In this document: positions 61,752-64,000 of the stretch, piece by piece
How the letters are laid out: every line of letters starts with the position of its first letter
Numbering within the stretch: position 1 is the first letter of the stretch
From: Streptomyces brasiliensis
Lineage (GTDB): Bacteria > Actinomycetota > Actinomycetes > Streptomycetales > Streptomycetaceae
DNA: 64,000 nucleotides
Assembly (NCBI RefSeq): GCF_014647875.1
Contig: NZ_BMQA01000001.1
Location: forward strand, 713,104 to 777,103
Direction: 5' to 3'
Notes under the pieces: model-generated
Databases searched by the model: none
Seen by the model: only the letters and a program-made list of their open reading frames with translations
What the model was told of the DNA's origin: nothing
Made by a program: the position numbers and the translations under genes

Positions 61752-61979
61752 CCGACCCACTCCTCCCGTCGGGTCACTGCCTCCGGTTTCACGCTACGTT
61801 CGGCGGCGGGCAACGACCGGTCCGGCTGCTCCGACCGGGTCAGCGAGCCGGTCCTCCGCCCAGGCGGTCACGACCCGGTGGAGCCCGAGCCGGGGCTCAC
61901 GGGCGGCGCCTTCCTGATCGAGGGCATGCGGAGGGGGTGGTTGCGCGGTCAGCTCAGGGCGCGGTGGCGGCGTTGCCGC

Positions 61980-62470
61980 CGCTCCGTCTCCCTGAGCCGT
62001 CGGCCTGAACCGGACGTGCGGTCTCGGCCGTGCCCTAGCGGATGGTGTCGGCGGCGGTGGTGGCATCGGGCTGGTGCCAGGTGTCGGGCCTGGCGAGGGC
62101 GAGGACGCCGCCGTGCCGGCGCGGCCGTCCGCTCCGGGGACCAACCCGGGCGGGTCCGTGGTCGCGGAGCATCACGCGGTCCGAGCGCAGGCGCCCGGCC
62201 AGGACGACCGGCAGGTCGGCCAGGGCGTGGGAGAGGCAGGCGACGTCGTAGCCGGAATCCGTCCAGGATGGGCGGGTCTGCTGGCCGCCACTGCCCGGCG
62301 CGCGTCAACCGCTCGACGACAGCGCGGAGTTGGGCGGCGGTGACCGCGGTCGCATCGTCCGCGGGGCCCAGGCGGACGGCGTCCAGCAGTGCGCACCAGG
62401 AGGTGCGGACGGTCTCCAGAGCGGCGACGAAGGAGTACGGCCGGCCGGCGCCCTTGAACGAGCAACCAGG
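61980..62470 (-). mobile_element. IS701-like transposase relic
   Basis: The minus strand reads GRPYSFVAALETVRTSWCAL, then DAVRLGPADDATAVTAAQLR and VVERLTRAGQWRPADP, matching the middle of a large Streptomyces transposase. The match then shifts frame to DSGYDVACLSHALADLPVVL and RLRSDRVMLRDHG and ends at a TAG after ATTAADTIR. The N-terminal half, part of the C-terminus and the terminal inverted repeats are missing. Not mobile. Nothing else is supported in 61752-61979. Confidence 0.75.
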
Positions 62471-62577
62471 CTGGCCCGGCATGGCTGCACAGCGGGTGAG
62501 TTCGCCGGGGCGGCAGCCCAGGTGCAGCGCGGGCCACCCGGTGCGCGGAAGTGCCTGGGCCAGGAGCGTGCGTTCGC

Positions 62578-62940
62578 TCACCCGCAGGGGAGCGACGTCG
62601 CCGCCGATGGCGTAGCTGACTTGATGAGCGCAAAGCTCTCCAAGCCGCCCACACCACGGCCACCGGAGACCACAACCGCGGCCTCGGTCAGCTCCGGCCG
62701 GCCGGTCGACTCACGCGCCGTGCGGCCGGCGACCTTCGTGCCGGTGGCCTGGTCGGCGAAGGTCACCGCGAGAGCCTCCACCGTGCCTGCGGCCCGAACT
62801 GCCTCGACTGCCACGTTGTCGGACTTCACGGTGATGACCGGAATATCCTCCTCCACGCGCTTGGTGGTGAACGACGCGGCGAACACCGACTGCGTGCCAC
62901 CACACCCTCGTCGCCGGCCCTCAGGTCGACGGCGTCCCAC
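62578..62940 (-). pseudogene. Electron-transfer flavoprotein alpha-subunit (etfA) fragment
   Basis: About 100 residues match the central part of EtfA: TTKRVEEDIPVITVKSDN, VEALAVTFADQATGTKVAGR and GRPELTEAAVVVSGGRGVGG. The frame stops where the FAD-binding C-terminal domain should begin, and there is no proper start codon. Directly beyond it lies the transposase relic. The 62941-63166 stretch holds no gene I can support. Confidence 0.8.
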
Positions 62941-63166
62941 AGAACTGCAATCACCCTTCCGGCCACCCGGCGCCCGCGATCGTCACCGGGACACCAGACA
63001 CGGCGAATCGCCAACCCCACTGCAGCACTGCAATATTGGGGATCCAGACCCCCCACCCCGGACCACCAGGCGACCGACGCGCTCGCGACCACCACCCCTG
63101 GACATGCCGAGAAGGCCGTCCCCGCCATATCGACGGAAACGGCCTCCGACCTGCGAAAACTCGCGG

Positions 63167-63240
<74 letters not shown>

Positions 63241-63356
63241 GTGCGCTCACCCACGGTGACCCGTGTGATCGCGCGAACAGAACTTTACCCCACGTGCCGG
63301 ACCACACCGAAGCCGGACCCGGCCGGGTCCGACCCGGCCGGGGCACAATCGGTCGT

Positions 63357-63887
63357 ATGGGAAGTGGTGGCGCGTCTTCGAAGCGGTCGGTGGCGGGACG
63401 GGACCGGGACCAGGAGGGCCGGGCACGCAATGCGCGGCCCCGGGACGGACTCGGGCGGCCCCTGCCGTACGACGCTCAGGGCGTGGCGCGGCAGCCCGAG
63501 GGCGTCGTCCGCACGCCGCTGGAGACGGTCGCGGAGGCACAGGAGCTGCTGGACGGCGGGAAACCGTTCCATGCGCACGAGGTGTTCGAGGACGCCTGGA
63601 AGACCGGTCCGGACAGCGAGCGCACCCTGTGGCGAGGGCTCGCCCAGCTGGCCGTGGGACTCACCCACGCGGCCCGCGGCAATCTCGCCGGCGGGGCGCG
63701 GCTGTTGCGGCGGGGCGCGGATGCCGTGGCGGAGTGGGCGGCGGGGCAGGGGGAGTCGCGGCCGTACGGGATGGATCTCGCGGGACTCGTGGTGTGGGCG
63801 CGGGAGTTGGCGGACGCGGTGGAGCGTGGCGGTGCGGTCGACGCCGGGGAGGTGGCGCCTCGCCTGCGTGGGCGTGAGGCGTCGTAG
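63357..63887 (+). CDS. DUF309 domain-containing protein
   Basis: A 176-residue protein. The first 60 residues are basic and low in complexity. The rest is the helical DUF309 domain with the conserved HAHEVFEDAWK motif (about 93-103) and LWRGLAQLAVGLTHAARGN. The function of DUF309 is unknown; the HxxExxE-like pattern could bind a metal. The ATG at 63357 is 7 nt beyond a -10-like CACAAT, so the transcript may be leaderless. It is conserved in actinobacteria. Confidence 0.88.
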   Translation: MGSGGASSKRSVAGRDRDQEGRARNARPRDGLGRPLPYDAQGVARQPEGVVRTPLETVAEAQELLDGGKPFHAHEVFEDAWKTGPDSERTLWRGLAQLAVGLTHAARGNLAGGARLLRRGADAVAEWAAGQGESRPYGMDLAGLVVWARELADAVERGGAVDAGEVAPRLRGREAS

Positions 63888-63945
63888 CGGCGGCCGGGTG
63901 GAGGTGCCGTAGGGGGTGTCAGTGGCATACGGCAGACTCGGGGGG

Positions 63946-64000
63946 GTGCGAAGGATTCATGTCATCGGTATCGGCGCGGGTGACCCCGACCAGCTGACCC
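63946..64000 (+). CDS. cobF: Precorrin-6A synthase, start only (partial)
   Basis: The GTG at 63946 opens RRIHVIGIGAGDPDQLT, the typical N-terminus of CobF, a SAM-dependent methyltransferase of aerobic cobalamin synthesis with the GxGxGD loop. Only 18 codons are visible. The GGGGGG stretch before the start serves as the ribosome site. Confidence 0.75.
   Translation, partial: MRRIHVIGIGAGDPDQLT

Noticed and set aside
61729..62615. Plus-strand ORFs across the ferredoxin upstream region and transposase relic
   Set aside because: Low-complexity Arg/Ser/Pro translations antisense to recognisable minus-strand relics.
62578..62940. Intact small flavoprotein gene
   Set aside because: The sequence is an internal part of EtfA with neither a start codon nor the FAD-binding end.

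Overview
The window is very GC-rich actinobacterial chromosome, almost certainly Streptomyces or a close relative. The evidence is strong third-position GC bias (many long antisense shadow frames), frequent GTG starts, GTGA/ATGA overlaps, GGAGG-type ribosome sites, a LuxR regulator of the LAL type, short 'SRxHxDLxR' leader peptides, and a P450 with its own 3Fe-4S ferredoxin and reductase. No rRNA, CRISPR array, phage structural gene or integrase was seen. There are two identical tRNA-Pro(GGG) genes.

Layout. 0-10 kb is mostly chromosomal housekeeping: the start of an intradiol dioxygenase, a half-size ABC exporter divergent from a YbhN-like membrane protein, a crotonase preceded by nine 40/41-bp tandem repeats, an MscS channel, monomeric NADP-isocitrate dehydrogenase, an N-formylglutamate amidohydrolase and a P450 relic. 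10-18.5 kb is a protease-rich block: a subtilase, a sigma factor and a small beta-rich protein in one overlapping operon, divergent from a TPR-CHAT protein with an intact His/Cys dyad, then a LAL regulator divergent from an HExxH metallopeptidase. None of the three predicted proteases has a signal peptide. I consider the subtilase/sigma/beta-protein/CHAT locus the best candidate for an under-described system, probably proteolytic signalling or conflict.

18.7-26.4 kb is a sulfur-acquisition cluster: two FMN-dependent monooxygenases and a third, truncated one, a polar amino-acid/cystine-type ABC transporter and a glutathione-S-transferase-like protein. Each transcription unit is preceded by a short ORF of the conserved leader-peptide family, with hairpins between leader and gene, which suggests cysteine-responsive attenuation. 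27.5-33.2 kb is a trans-4-hydroxyproline catabolic operon: a three-subunit D-hydroxyproline dehydrogenase, a DapA-family deaminase and a two-cysteine epimerase, followed by a GntR regulator and two matching 13-bp candidate operators.

33.5-63.2 kb lies between the two tRNA-Pro genes and looks accessory. It holds a secreted nuclease-type phosphatase, a TetR/MFS efflux pair with twin palindromic operators, LacI-controlled sugar/polyol oxidoreductases, a phytanoyl-CoA-dioxygenase/SDR/IolG-like operon, a secreted serine hydrolase, a CUT2 sugar ABC transporter next to a broken sugar-phosphate isomerase, a CUT1 sugar ABC transporter, NUDIX and cupin proteins, a YhgE-like membrane protein with a TetR regulator, and the P450/reductase/ferredoxin set. 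Relics (TetR, MmyB-type HTH, ArsR, iolC start, transposase, etfA) are common here. 63.3-64.0 kb returns to conserved chromosome with a DUF309 protein and the start of cobF.

Limits: all calls come from reading the sequence and translated frames. No similarity search, structure prediction or RNA folding was run.
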